A program made the translations under genes and the position numbers. This document shows, in pieces, positions 32,792 through 43,908 of a DNA stretch of 45,742 nucleotides. Position 1 is the stretch's first letter; every line of letters begins with the position of its first letter. Source of the stretch: Globomyces pollinis-pini (taxonomy: Eukaryota > Chytridiomycota > Chytridiomycetes > Rhizophydiales > Globomycetaceae); NCBI GenBank assembly GCA_025399215.1, contig MU621225.1, positions 1 to 45,742 on the forward strand, read 5' to 3'. A model generated the notes under the pieces. It was not told the origin of the DNA and did not search any database. It worked only from the letters and a program-made list of their open reading frames with translations.

Positions 32792-33451
32792 TTAAAAGGA
32801 GTGAGATCTTTGTGTTCTAGCTAAGAAAGCTTGGATAGCACCACAATTTTCAACTGCTGGAGACCATCCAGTCTTAAAATTGAAATGATCATTAAATTCA
32901 GATATTTTAGTATCAATGCGAAGACTTTGATTTTCCTTCTTGGTAGATACAATTGGCACATTCACAACTTGTGGTTCCTCTTTGATATTAGGAAGCACGG
33001 GCGATCCATCACTTTCATCTTGAGTAGTTTTATCTTCTTTAAATCTCTTTAAAGATTCTTTAAACTTCTGCGATTTTGATGGCCATACAAAATCAGGGTA
33101 TTTTAATTTATGAGCTTCATAAGCTTTTCTTGATTCTTCTTTAAATCTCTTTTTCAATTCAGGATCTTCATTTTTCCACATTTCGGCGGTGATTCGACTG
33201 ACTTCACTGTTAATGATGCGACCGTGCATGCTGATAATCTTTGGTCTGATGTACTGTTTATATCGAAAGAAACAATTCATTGGTTTACGTACGATGATGT
33301 CTGAGCAAGATGTATCTGAGACAGGACTTCTTGGTGCTTCATATTGATCCGAATATTTTGACTTTACTTTTCCCATTTGGATAAATACTATGCAGATTGT
33401 TTTTGTTTTGATGAATTGAGCAAACAATTTCTTTTTATAGTGATTGTCCAT
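32792..33451 (-). CDS. MATA-type HMG-box transcription factor
   Basis: An intronless gene for 219 residues. The HMG box spans about residues 55-125: RKPMNCFFRYKQYIRPKI, SEVSRITAEMWKNEDPELK and a YEAHKLKYPDFVWPSK end. The RPMNxF...W...YPDY pattern is that of the MATA/Sox subgroup that bends DNA sequence-specifically, the class that contains fungal mating-type regulators such as SexM/SexP and MAT1-2-1. The C-terminal half is hydrophilic with no motif. A second ATG at 33376 (MGKVKSKYSD) may be the real start, since the first 25 residues are hydrophobic. Whether it is a sex-determining gene cannot be told here; the known flanking genes of mucoralean sex loci are absent. Confidence 0.82.
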   Translation of the reverse strand: MDNHYKKKLFAQFIKTKTICIVFIQMGKVKSKYSDQYEAPRSPVSDTSCSDIIVRKPMNCFFRYKQYIRPKIISMHGRIINSEVSRITAEMWKNEDPELKKRFKEESRKAYEAHKLKYPDFVWPSKSQKFKESLKRFKEDKTTQDESDGSPVLPNIKEEPQVVNVPIVSTKKENQSLRIDTKISEFNDHFNFKTGWSPAVENCGAIQAFLARTQRSHSF

Positions 33452-33958
33452 GGGCTCAATGCCTGTGTTACGGATTAATTACCAACCAAATTGCGGCCAC
33501 CAAACCGAACACAATGTGGAAAACTCCTGATCAAAAACGGTCAATTGAAGCGGAAGTTGAATTCAAGCGGACCGGTTGAGCCTAACCTTGTGGAAAATGA
33601 TGGGGGTTGTTTTAATTGTCATTTCATTTTTTTCAGGGTGATTATATTACCAGAAAGTTGTTTGTTTCGGAGAAACTATTAAATTTTTTGGATTCCATTT
33701 TTCTAATCTTGTGTTTTCTTTTGTCTTTGTCCATTGAATAATCATATCTACTTGAACATTACAATTAACTCGATTTGACTTTATGTACAGCCACGAAAAA
33801 ACTCTCCCACAAAAGGTTTATTCAATATTTCTAGAAAATCTATGTAGTCGAAGATGATCTAGTTTCTAGCTATAGCTACTTGAGTTTGTTTTTTATAGAA
33901 GTGTTGTTGAAATTGTGTTGTTCAACTTTGACTTTTCTCGCGTCAACCAACATTCAAC
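33452..33958. promoter_or_regulatory. divergent intergenic region
   Basis: About 507 bp between the starts of the HMG-box gene (minus) and CFAP57 (plus). The short open frame at 33491-33682 has no recognisable content. No repeat or RNA gene was seen. Confidence 0.4.
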
Positions 33959-36900
33959 ATGTCAATCGCATCCGTAGCGCATGGGTAGATTTCCAATAAC
34001 AATAACATTAATTATTTAGGTTCGTATTTGGTTTATCCTCCACAATCAAAGACAATATATTTTACATTGAAGATAACACCATTCTATACCCTGCCGGTAG
34101 CAATGTGATGGGTAACCAGCATTATATTTATCGCTTCTAGTAACAAATGTCGAGCAAAAGACACAACGTTTTGTTTCGGTTTCAGAGAATGGGAATCATA
34201 TCTCTGCAATGGCGGTTTCACAAGATCGTCATGTCTTTGCTGTCGCTCAAAAATCAAGTCAAGAGCCATCTATTCATGTCTACGATCTACATACATATCG
34301 AAAGCGCCGAAAACTTTCCGCTATACAGCCGATTCCAAAATCTGTAACAATGTGGCTAACTCACATAAGGAATTCGTGTCGCTGGCATTTTCTGTTGATA
34401 GCAAATATTTAATTGCTCAAACAGGAACTCCAAATTGGACTTTAATATACTACCCTTGGGAAAAAGGAAAACCATTGGCGCATATATGTTCATCCCCATC
34501 TCCAGATTTACCTGTTTACCACATTTCTATCAATCCTTTTGATAGTACTGAAATATTTGTATCAGGGAAACATTTTGCTTCCATCTATAGATTAATCGAA
34601 GGTCAACTGAAAGCTATACCAATCGCAGTCCCATCAATGGTTCAAATTTTATACTTATAATTAGACATACATAAGTCATACTTGGATTACAATAGATCGA
34701 GTTGTAATGGTGGCCCAAGAAGGAAAGGTATTTTTGGTGGAATGTGCCAAAATTATACAAGAGGAGCCGTTTCCAGTTTCAAACACCACAATTTCCTGTA
34801 TTCAAGCAACAAAACATGGATTTGCTGTCGGTTCATCGAGTGGTCTAGTCGCCATTTACAACTTCTTGATTATGGAATCAACAGAGTTTACACTTAGTTC
34901 AATGCTTCATTTACCGGATTCACAAACAAATGTGGTAGGACTGGCGGCTACAACCGGAGAAGATACACTATTAGTGGAAGTTAGTACAAATCATATCTAC
35001 AAGGTTGTATTATCAAGCACGATTGATGTCACCAAAGGTGCAAACAACACTGGACAGGTTTGCAATATTCGCCTAATTCTAGTCTGATGAACAACATAAG
35101 TATGAAGTGTTCATGGAATCGTCTCACACAGGACCAATTTCAGGATTGGCATTGTGTATCAGAAAACCATTAATTGTTACATGTTCTCAAGATCGATCCA
35201 TTAGAATTTGGAACTATATGACTGGTACTTGTGAAATGGTGAAGTTTTTTAATGATGAACCTCAATCAGTATCTCTACACCCATCTGGTTTATATCTATT
35301 GGCCGGTTTTGGTGACAAATTAAGGCTTATGAACATTTTGATGGATGATTTGAGACCTGTTAGAGAATTCAGCATACGAGCTTGTAAAGAAGTAATCTTT
35401 TTTTCTATTTACATAGTTATAGTGTGTATTTTCTAATGGAGGTCATATATTTGCCGCTGCTCATGGAAATATTGTTCAAATCTTTTCCACTTGGACATTT
35501 GAAAATATTGAAAATCTAAAGGGTCATAATGGAAAAGTAAAATCCTTATATTGGACTCCTGATGATGGATGTTTGGTGTCATCTGGCTCAGATGGTGCTG
35601 TTTATACATGGAATATGAAGACAATGAAACGTGAACATGAACATATCCTGAAAAGTTGTAGTTACTATTCAGGAATATGTTTACCTAATGGAAGAGTCAC
35701 TTATGCCGTTGGAAGTGACAAAATGATTAAAGTATTATTTACTGTATAATGATAGGAAATTGCTGAATCAACGGTTACAAAGGAATTCGAGGCAAATCAA
35801 ATCATGACACAAATTGCATTGTCCAATAGTGGAAGAATGCTTTTTGTTGGTATTTGTTCTCACTTTAAAACTAGGGACTCAATCCGGTTCCATCCGTGCT
35901 TTAAGATATCCATTTGGCGACCAACATGATTTTCAAGAGCATCAAGCACATTCTTCACCAGTTACTAAATTGAAGATATCTTACGATGATCAATATTTAT
36001 TTTCAACTTCTGAGGATGGATGTTTATATATGTTTAGAGTTATGGATAAAGACGATCGAATGAAAAAGTCAGAAGCTGGTTCAATATTTGCAGATGAAGT
36101 AATCATAAACAAATGAAGTAACCGATTAGATACTTATAACCAAATCTGATTTGGAAGAAAAAACCGTCTTAATGGCGGAAATTCAAAGACAACTTGATGA
36201 ATTAAAGCTTGAGCATGAATATCAATTGCGTTTGAAGGATATGAACTTCAATGAAAAGTTGAAAGAAGTGACTGAAAACTATTCTCAAGAAATTGAAGCA
36301 TTAAAAGTATCTACAACTGTTTTAAGAACCGAAAAAGAAAAGGAAGATGTAAAACATCAAGAACAGATCCAAAATCTTCGAGCTAGACATATTGGTGAAT
36401 TACATGTAATTAATTTTTTATTTCATTTCTTTTAAAGGAGTTGGATATCAAAAACAATGGTGAATTGATGACCGAATATGAAAAATTCCATTTACAACAA
36501 GGTAAAGCAGCAACATTACAAGAAAAATGGCAAAAACAAATGCGAGATTTTGAGAATGCAACTCAAAAAGCATTAACTGAATTGCAGACGATTGCAGAAT
36601 CCAGATTAAATGCCAAAGCTACTGACATTCAGAGAGTAATTATTGGTATTTATCTCATAGTTAGTTGTATGATGAGCTCCATGAACAGGAAATTGAATTT
36701 AATGAGATGACAAAGCAAAATCAGCAAGATATTGATACGGAAATATTACTTGCAACATCTCGCTATGAGAAAAAGTTGAGAGTGGAGAGAGAAGAAGGGG
36801 CGAGATTAAAGGGAGAAAATGGAATAATGAGAAAAAAGTTCAACACTTTGAATAAAGATATTGAAGATAATCGAGCTGAAATTCAGCGGATGAAAGAGAA

Positions 36901-37827
36901 CGCGAAAAAGTTAGATGGTGTTATTGCTCTTTTGGAAAAAGACATTCTACATTTACGAAAAGAAGTAACTTAACTATTTCATTGATCTATTAGATGTCTG
37001 ATCGTGATGAGTTGATCCAAGATAAAGAAAGAAAAGTATATGATTTAAAAAAAAGGAATCAAGAATTGGAAAAGTATAAATTTGTTCTTGACTTCCGTAT
37101 CAAAGAGTTAAAGGAACAAGTAGAACCAAGAGAAAATCAAATTGCTGAAATGTCAAACAAAATCCAGGTAAATTACAAACTTTAGTTAACTCAAAGTCCA
37201 TAAATGAAGAGCTGAAGAAATTGAATTCAGAAAAAATCAGATTTGAGAATCTTATCACTTCAAACAAACAAACGCTAATTGAAACTAAGCAAAAAGTTGT
37301 AAAAGAACATCGTAGAGCTCAAAACATTGCACGCTATGCAAAAGGTTTCAAGAGTGATTTAGAAGACGTTGTCCGATACTTTCAAGATACTGATGCCTTA
37401 AAGAAGATGATGGAGAATTTCCATAATAAATACTCCAAAGGTGACTATAGAATCGAGCCGGAAGTTGAAGAGCCTGTCAAGGAAGAATATCTTGCACATC
37501 ATGAAAGGCTCAAGGAAAAAATCACCGAGCTTCGTATTTCTTCAGATATTCGGCTCACATCTTTCCGAACCGAAACTGTACAAACAATGGCCGAAAATCA
37601 GCAACTGATCAAGTAAAGATTGTACATATCTAACCTTTAAAGAGAAATTAATCATATGAGGCAGGTAGCCAAATTCAAAATCCCAAAGAAAATAGATAAG
37701 AAGGCTAAGCAAGGTAATAACATTACAATTAACATCAGGAGATCAAGGTGATCTGACTCTTCCTCGGCTTCCAACCGCCCCAACAGCAGCTAGTGGATTC
37801 ACACCCATTCCTTACACTGTAGAATAA
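33959..37827 (+). CDS. CFAP57: cilia- and flagella-associated protein 57 (WDR65)
   Basis: Sixteen exons with fifteen introns of 24-35 nt give 1147 residues, a little shorter than human CFAP57 (about 1250). The N-terminus ([39 protein letters not shown]) matches the family. Two WD40 propellers follow ([50 protein letters not shown]). From about residue 600 a long charged coiled coil begins ([40 protein letters not shown]). CFAP57 is an axonemal adaptor required for inner dynein arm assembly. With the ODF3-like gene it shows the organism is flagellated. Its stop lies 25 bp from the convergent REX2 stop. Confidence 0.95.
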
Positions 37828-37852
37828 CCTTTTATTATTAAACAATATTGTT

Positions 37853-38515
37853 TTAATCAGATTTAAAAATAGAACTTCGATAATATTGCAATTCTTTGAT
37901 GCTTTCTTGGATATCATCTAATGCTCTAATGAAAGTTAATTAAATAGAATAACCTATGGGCCAATCCTTTTTTAGGAGGATGATCATCGGGATACCATCT
38001 ACGCGACAATTCCTTGATTGTACTAACATCCACAATTCGATAATGCAAATGTTGAATGAGGTCAGGCATTTCTTGACAGAGGAATTGCCTATCAACATGG
38101 ACACTATTTCCAGCCAAAACTGCTACTTTGGCATGAGGAACATGAGTCTTTAAAAATTCCACCACAAGCTGTTGAGCTTCTTGTGTTGAAATTTTTGATT
38201 CAGATACAGCTGCTGTTAACCCAGACTGTAGTTAGATTATATTTTCCAACCTTTCCATGGTGACTTGTACACCACTCATCCATTGAGTCCATCAACGCTT
38301 TAGGCTAAACGATTATAAAGTGCCAGAGAATATTTACTTGGTGAATAATTATTTCAGGTCCTTTGATTTGATTTTCCAGGTTTCCATCAGTAAGAATACA
38401 AGCAATTTCAATAATCTTATCTACCAGTAATCGTTGACAATTTGTTCAGTGTACCTTTCTTTAAATCTAACCCTGTCATTTCCAAATCAACCCAAAACAA
38501 TGGATCCTTTAGCAT
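37853..38515 (-). CDS. REX2: oligoribonuclease (REX2/REXO2)
   Basis: Five exons, four introns (25-34 nt), 180 residues. DEDDh exonuclease motifs: Exo I WVDLEMTGLD near the N-terminus, ILTDGNLENQIKGPEIIIH, WCTSHHGKSGL, Exo II LAGNSVHVDRQFL and Exo III in HYRIVDVSTIKELSRRWYP, with the final histidine/aspartate region AHRALDDIQESI. The enzyme degrades RNA dinucleotides to tetranucleotides, in eukaryotes mostly in mitochondria. The start MLKDPLF gives no room for a targeting peptide, so this may be the cytosolic form or an upstream exon may be missing. Confidence 0.95.
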
Positions 38516-38741
38516 ATCTCAATATTTTTTTTCCAACTCGCATTTTATGAAATTCAATGGAGGTGGACAAAAATTCGAGAGTCGAAATACACAGAGTATT
38601 ATCGTTCATCGGTTCAATTGTTTCGCATATTGATTGTACTCTGCGAGTTCCATGTGTCCGATAAGTCAAAATATTTACTATTTCCACGATGTCGCGAATA
38701 AATGACGTTTAATAATATTCCTATTCTTTCCTTCATTTAAA

Positions 38742-39340
38742 ATGATTTTTGAAATTGTATTCTGTGTTCTCTCCACTTTAGTATCTGCTCAAGCTCCAAA
38801 GTATGGTCTCTGTGATCCAAAAAAGAATCCATTTGCAGCATTAGGAAATGTCACAATTCCAATTGTTCCTGCATTAGCAGATACTGCTATTGTAGTCTCT
38901 GGAAAAATCACCATTGTCGACGGATGTACAGTAAGTTTTTGAAATGTTCATTGTAGTTTCGATTAATTGATTTTGTTTATTATAACGCCGATGTATCTTA
39001 CTGGTATGGAGGAGTAGGAACTTCACCAGATGGAATGAAAATCGTTGATGCACCTGTTGCTGGAAGTGCTTTCGCGACTGTCAGGGATGTACCATTGATC
39101 ACTGTTGCTGGCGCACAAGCCAATTTTGCTGGATTTACTCAATTCCGTTTATACGAAACCAATCTAAAGAAAATTGTAGCTACTGCAGACTTGCCTGCTT
39201 TACCATCTGGTACTTCTGGAGCTCCAAGTGCAGGAGCTTCAGGTACAACCACTGCTAAATCGGACTCATTGAAGGCAAGTTTCTCCCTTAGCGGAGTCAT
39301 GTTTGGAATTTTTCTTGGATTGTTTTTAGCAGCAGCATAA
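38742..39340 (+). CDS. secreted GPI-anchored-type surface protein
   Basis: Two exons around a 26-nt intron (38931-38956) give 190 residues. An N-terminal signal peptide (MIFEIVFCVLSTLVSAQA) is followed by a beta-rich domain containing SYWYGGVGTSPDGMKIVDAP. A short Ser/Thr/Gly/Pro/Ala-rich spacer (SGTSGAPSAGASGTTTAK) and a C-terminal hydrophobic segment ending in LFLAAA complete it, the layout of a GPI-anchored fungal cell-surface protein. The core recalls the DM13 fold by its YWYGG and DAP motifs, but this is only a resemblance. The function is unknown. Confidence 0.8.
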
Positions 39341-39355
39341 ATTCATGAATTATTC

Positions 39356-39361
39356 AATAAA
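39356..39361 (+). terminator. poly(A) signal AATAAA after surface protein gene
   Basis: Canonical AATAAA 16 bp after the stop codon. Confidence 0.5.
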
Positions 39362-39474
39362 ATGCAATCATTCAAAGATAATACGACCATTAGATGCAAT
39401 AGACCTTATTTGGGAACCTAATCATCACATTTTTTCCCTTCCTTTTAACCATTCATTTGAGTGATTTTTTCTTT

Positions 39475-40025
39475 ATGTCAAGAATATTTTCAAGATCAAT
39501 TTTTTCTTCTAAAACGAATATGGTATCGATTTGTTAGACAATTAATGCAAAGGGTGTCACTAAGGAACTTATCAAAGCTGGAGATGGTGTTAACTTCCCA
39601 AAGAAAGGAGATCAAGTTACTAGTAATCCAATAGTAATGTTTTAATTCTTAGTGCACTACACTGGAACTGTAAGTCATTTTCTCTTTGACTTTATTAAAG
39701 CTTACCAATGGCAAAAAATTCGATTCTTCTGTTGACCGAGGTAACTTTTCCTGTCAGCTTAGTTTAAGGTACCCCATTTGTCACCAAAATCGGTGTCCAA
39801 CAAGGTATTTGAATTACTCCATTAATGTGAAGTCATCAGAGGATGGGATGAAGGTGTCCCTCAAATGTCTCTTGGTGAAAAAGCTCGTTTAATCATCACT
39901 TATGATTTTGCCTATGGAGAACGCGGATATCCTCCTGTGGTAAAACTATATAATATTCATATTATTTCTAGATCCCACCAAAATCTGATTTGATCTTTGA
40001 AGTCGAATTACTAAAAATCAATTAA
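39475..40025 (+). CDS. FPR1: FKBP12 peptidyl-prolyl isomerase, with optional N-terminal leader
   Basis: Seven exons and six introns of 28-32 nt. From ATG 39520 the product is exactly 108 residues, the canonical FKBP12 length: [71 protein letters not shown] and FEVELLKIN. The residues forming the FK506/rapamycin pocket (Tyr, Phe, Asp, Trp, Tyr, Phe) appear to be present. An in-frame ATG at 39475 adds 15 residues rich in Arg, Ser and Phe ([15 protein letters not shown]) that look like a mitochondrial presequence. It catalyses proline isomerisation and is the target of FK506 and rapamycin in fungi. Confidence 0.95.
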
Positions 40026-40488
40026 GAAGGTTTCTTAATAAAATCTCATTTTTTCTGTGAAACCAAATCAAGTTATATCATTGAAGGTCACATTGTTGAG
40101 TGGTTTTCTATTGGTTAAAGATATACCACGCTGTGTATAAAATTTAACGTATTTTACTTAAATGCACACTAACAGAGTCAGCATCTCAAAAAAAAAAAAC
40201 AATATAGAATCATCGATGTCAGACAGATATTCAAACAAATCATTGATCAACTTTGTGCGCGTTTGCTGTGTCTACAATATCAATTCATCCAACGTTCTAT
40301 TGAACTGGAATTTATGTTAACACGCTCTAACATGCAATAGAATAATCACCCATTTAGATATTAATATGTTATATTTTTTATATTTTTAAGTTATCGTCTT
40401 ATTATATACGTTATATTTTTAAGTTTATCGTCTCTATTTGGTTATGAGATTCACGAAACCATTCCAACCCAGATTCATCAGTAACTAA
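40026..40488. other. intergenic region with a short tandem repeat
   Basis: AT-rich, non-coding. An AATAAA at 40037-40042 follows FPR1. A short imperfect tandem repeat (units around GTTATATTTTTAAG-TTATCGTCT) lies at about 40368-40433. Nothing else was seen. Confidence 0.5.
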
Positions 40489-40839
40489 TCAATCAACTTT
40501 AAAAAATTGAATACCTGTCGATAAACATTCATGAGCTGCGCGTACAATAAATGATGAAGAGCAACATTTACAATGTAGTTCTATTTCATGAATCATTGCA
40601 TTGTCAACACTTGCTGTTTTAACTTCACACAATATTTCAGCATTAATTGGAGATTGACTTTTCTTTACCCAACCCATCGGCTTCAAAGATATTGCTTTTT
40701 TCTCCCAAAACTGTTTTAAAGAAGCAACACTTTGAGGAATTTTATCAGTTGAAGTGTTCATGTCATTGAATTGTGTTGAAATACTATCATGACTTTGATT
40801 CTTTTTAATTTGATGATCTTTTCCAAAGTATGAAATCAT
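40489..40839 (-). CDS. small hypothetical protein with CxCC motif
   Basis: An open frame of 116 codons from ATG 40839 (MISYFGKDHQIKK). The N-terminal half is hydrophilic; the C-terminal half (CEVKTASVDN, then ELHCKCCSSSF and AHECLSTG) has four to five cysteines that could bind a metal. The family was not recognised. It is divergent from the F-box/LRR gene 143 bp away. Upstream exons are possible. Confidence 0.45.
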   Translation of the reverse strand: MISYFGKDHQIKKNQSHDSISTQFNDMNTSTDKIPQSVASLKQFWEKKAISLKPMGWVKKSQSPINAEILCEVKTASVDNAMIHEIELHCKCCSSSFIVRAAHECLSTGIQFFKVD

Positions 40840-40982
40840 TTGGAAAGACAACGCGACAACAAAGTTCGTCAAAAATAGTTTAATTTCTTTTTGAATTTAT
40901 CGACACTGATATAAAATATCAATATTTATTGAATTCTTTACAATAAGGTTCATTTAAAAGATTATATTGGATTTTAACAAAT

Positions 40983-42612
40983 ATGATTTGTCCGCGACAT
41001 GAATATGGTATTAACCAACTCTCCTTAGAAACATTATGGAGAATATTTCAATACTTGGAGTCACCAAAATATGTGTTCAAAGTAATTGCCTCTGGTAAGT
41101 CAAAGAAACTAACACGCTTATAGTAAATCATCAATTCCACTCTGCCGTATATTCCAGAGCAGTAACCACAATTGATTTACAATTTGCATTATAGATTCCA
41201 TTATTAGTCAATGTTGAAATTATGTGTGATGCTATGGATGACCAGTCACAGAATTCTACTTTGATACAATTACCTGACACAATCAAAGTCTTGCCCGAGT
41301 TCAATGTAATCAAAGTTCGTAAATGATTAAATAACAATAATAACTTTTAGCAACGGTACCAATTCGTAATGAAATATCATCTGTTGAATCGTCAAAGTCA
41401 AATGATCCACCTTTGATTTATCATTCTGTTGGATTTGAGCGATTAATTCGATTGCATGCTGATGCAATAACCCAACAACCTGAACATCTTGTGTTATACA
41501 TGGAGCAGCTATTGAAGAAAGGATTGGTCAGGAAATCACTCTCATTTCGCGTTATCTTTGGTACAATTCAAATTATGGGGAAGCGGAACTATTTGAATAG
41601 AGATGATTATTTAGCTGGATTTTTAGGATTCCTAAGACCACAAAGTATATCATTGTGGTCTTGGGATACAGACTTGATAAGGGAGATTGCTAAAGTGGCA
41701 CGTCCCCCATCACTCAGACTACCCAATATGAAGGTAACAGAATTTACTAATCAGATAGAATGATGGGCATGTAACAATTGAGGATTTTGCCTCGTTGGCA
41801 TCTATGAACTGTTTATCCCGATTAGAGTTATTTCGCCCTTTCCCTAGACAACCGTGGGTAAGCCATAACAGTTTCCATTTATTCATAATTCAAGGGAATA
41901 GAATCAAATGCATTTTCTATACTCAACACTTTACCAAAGTTGAAACAAATTTATATACAATCCGGTAGACTGATTCATAGAGTTGAAGATTTTACAGAGG
42001 CAATTCTAAACATTCCCAAGCTAGAATATTTGAACATGACGGCCTGGTATATTTTATTTTTTAAAAAAATTAAATTAGGACTCTTGGTATTCAACCATCC
42101 ATTAAAATTCTGTTGAAATTACGAAACTTAAAGTCAATTCAATTTATTCACGTAACTTCACCGGATTTTTGGATCTCTCTTCCTTCTTACTACTTTCCTG
42201 ATGTTTCAGTAAACAGACATAGCGGTATTTGTAATTCATTGGCGATATGTTTATCTCATATTGGACTTCATTATATGCAACCAGAGAGTGCAGATTTTGC
42301 TATGATGGTATATTTTTAAAGAATTCAATTTCTCAGGTACAAGGATTAATTCGATGTATGCCTCATCTTCATACTTTGACTGTACGAATTTCGAGACCAA
42401 TAGATTCTGAATATGATATGTTTAGCATTTCTAGAGACACTTTACAACGAATATTACGAAGATTGGAAGAGAAGACTGATTTGAGATTGTTAGTTTTTGA
42501 AATTGGATCTAGAATGTGGGCATCGCGTCGTAGTTATGCAGATGAGTTAGTCCATCACTTCGCGGCAGGTAAAATGAAAGTACAGTTTGCTAGTCCATTG
42601 GTAGTTGGATGA
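40983..42612 (+). CDS. F-box/LRR-like protein
   Basis: Eight exons; seven introns of 29, 33, 32, 25, 37, 32 and 29 nt give 470 residues, and the spliced length is a multiple of three only with this set. The N-terminal LSLETLWRIFQYLESPKYVF resembles an F-box. The body consists of irregular leucine-rich repeats (LPKLKQIYIQSG, IPKLEYLNMTAW, LLKLRNLKSIQFIHV, MPHLHTLTVRIS). It is probably an SCF substrate adaptor, by architecture only. An in-frame TAG near 41203 is removed by the 33-nt intron with donor GTAACC. Confidence 0.68.
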
Positions 42613-42627
42613 CTTTGTGGCTATTTT

Positions 42628-42633
42628 AATAAA
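42628..42633 (+). terminator. poly(A) signal AATAAA after F-box/LRR gene
   Basis: Canonical AATAAA 16 bp after the stop codon. Confidence 0.45.
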
Positions 42634-42716
42634 CGAACTGTTTTGAATTCGTTTCATCAACGTTCCAATTGAGTAGTTAAATTTTCTGTTTTCAATTCTT
42701 CAAAATCAACTTGAAA

Positions 42717-43830
42717 ATGACCTCGATTCACCTACTCGACATACCCCATGATTTGTTCATTAAAATCATAGAGTATTTAGAGTTTAATGATTTTTATGTT
42801 CTTTTGGGAGTGATACCTAATTTACCTCAACAAAAACGATTCGCTGAACAATGGGATAATTGGTTTGAACAAGAGTTTATCAAACCACAATGTTGGGAAA
42901 GAAGATTTGAATTGGCTGTCGATTCAAGAACTCGTCATGTTTCCTCTCAAAAACGAAGAGATTTAATATTTTCAATCTTGAGAAATAAGACCAGCAGACA
43001 TATTAGAAATGAACTTTGGAAGTATAATGACTTGGAAGTTGAAGAAGATTTTCAGAGACGGTCAAAGTTAGTGGTAATTAAATAATCTCTAATTTTAGCT
43101 GGCGTATCTCAGTAATAGATTGGTGGACCCAACTAAACCATGGTTGATGAAAGGTTGGCTGGATGGAAATGGTGAGGATGAATTTTGGTGTGGTCGAGAG
43201 ATTCAGGGCCTTAAATATCCTCTTGAAACAGCATGCCGAAGTGAATATTGGGATGTTGTAGATTCCATGCTGAACTGCGACAACATTGGTCTTACCTCAA
43301 GAGGTAGAAGAGTTTTAAATTTGGCAATCGATGCCAAACAATTTCATATTGCACGTAAATTACTGATGCATCCGTCTTTTCCATCTTTAAATTTGGATTA
43401 CAAACAAATTATCAAAGTGATGAACCTACCTGGTTGGGATGAAGTATTTGACTTGTTGATAAAAGTATCACCCTCAATATCGATGAGATTTTTCAGACAC
43501 TGTATGAAGAACAATAACGAACTATTGATTGACCGATTGGTTCAGCTTTCGTCGCTCGACAAGGTCACCGCCATGCATATATCCATTGACGAGCAATACT
43601 GGAAAGTCTCCTCGTTAATTCTTAACAGTCATATATTTAACACTGATGAAGTTGATTCACTGTTTTTAAAATTGGCGCAGGTATCTCCTCTGCCATTGAT
43701 TAAACTGTGTCTTCTTAAACAGCCAATTTCTGACGTTGCCAAAGCAGAAGTACTGACGACGTTGAATGTTGGTCATTCCAATACAGACATCATTGAACTA
43801 TTAAATAATTGTAATATATCAAATGCTTGA
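42717..43830 (+). CDS. F-box-like protein with degenerate ankyrin repeats
   Basis: Two exons around a 25-nt intron (GTAATT to TTTTAG, about 43075-43099) encode 362 residues. The N-terminus (LLDIPHDLFIKIIEYLEFND) fits an F-box. The C-terminal part has ankyrin-like helical pairs: PLETACRSEYWDVVDSMLNC, LNLAIDAKQFHIARKLLMHP and AMHISIDEQYWKVSSLILNS. These repeats are far more degenerate than those at 19186. A role as an SCF adaptor is possible. It lies 104 bp after another F-box-like gene on the same strand. Confidence 0.65.
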
Positions 43831-43908
43831 TCAGCAGTAAATTACAGTTTCTTATCTAATCAAAATATAATAATTGCTTGTAAGTTTCTTACTTTTTAAA
43901 TACTTTTT

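Noticed and set aside
33491..33682. plus-strand open frame upstream of CFAP57
   Set aside because: No motif, short, and located in a divergent promoter interval.
41199..41205. in-frame stop suggesting a pseudogene in the F-box/LRR gene
   Set aside because: A 33-nt GT-AG intron of the normal size removes the stop and makes the whole spliced length a multiple of three.
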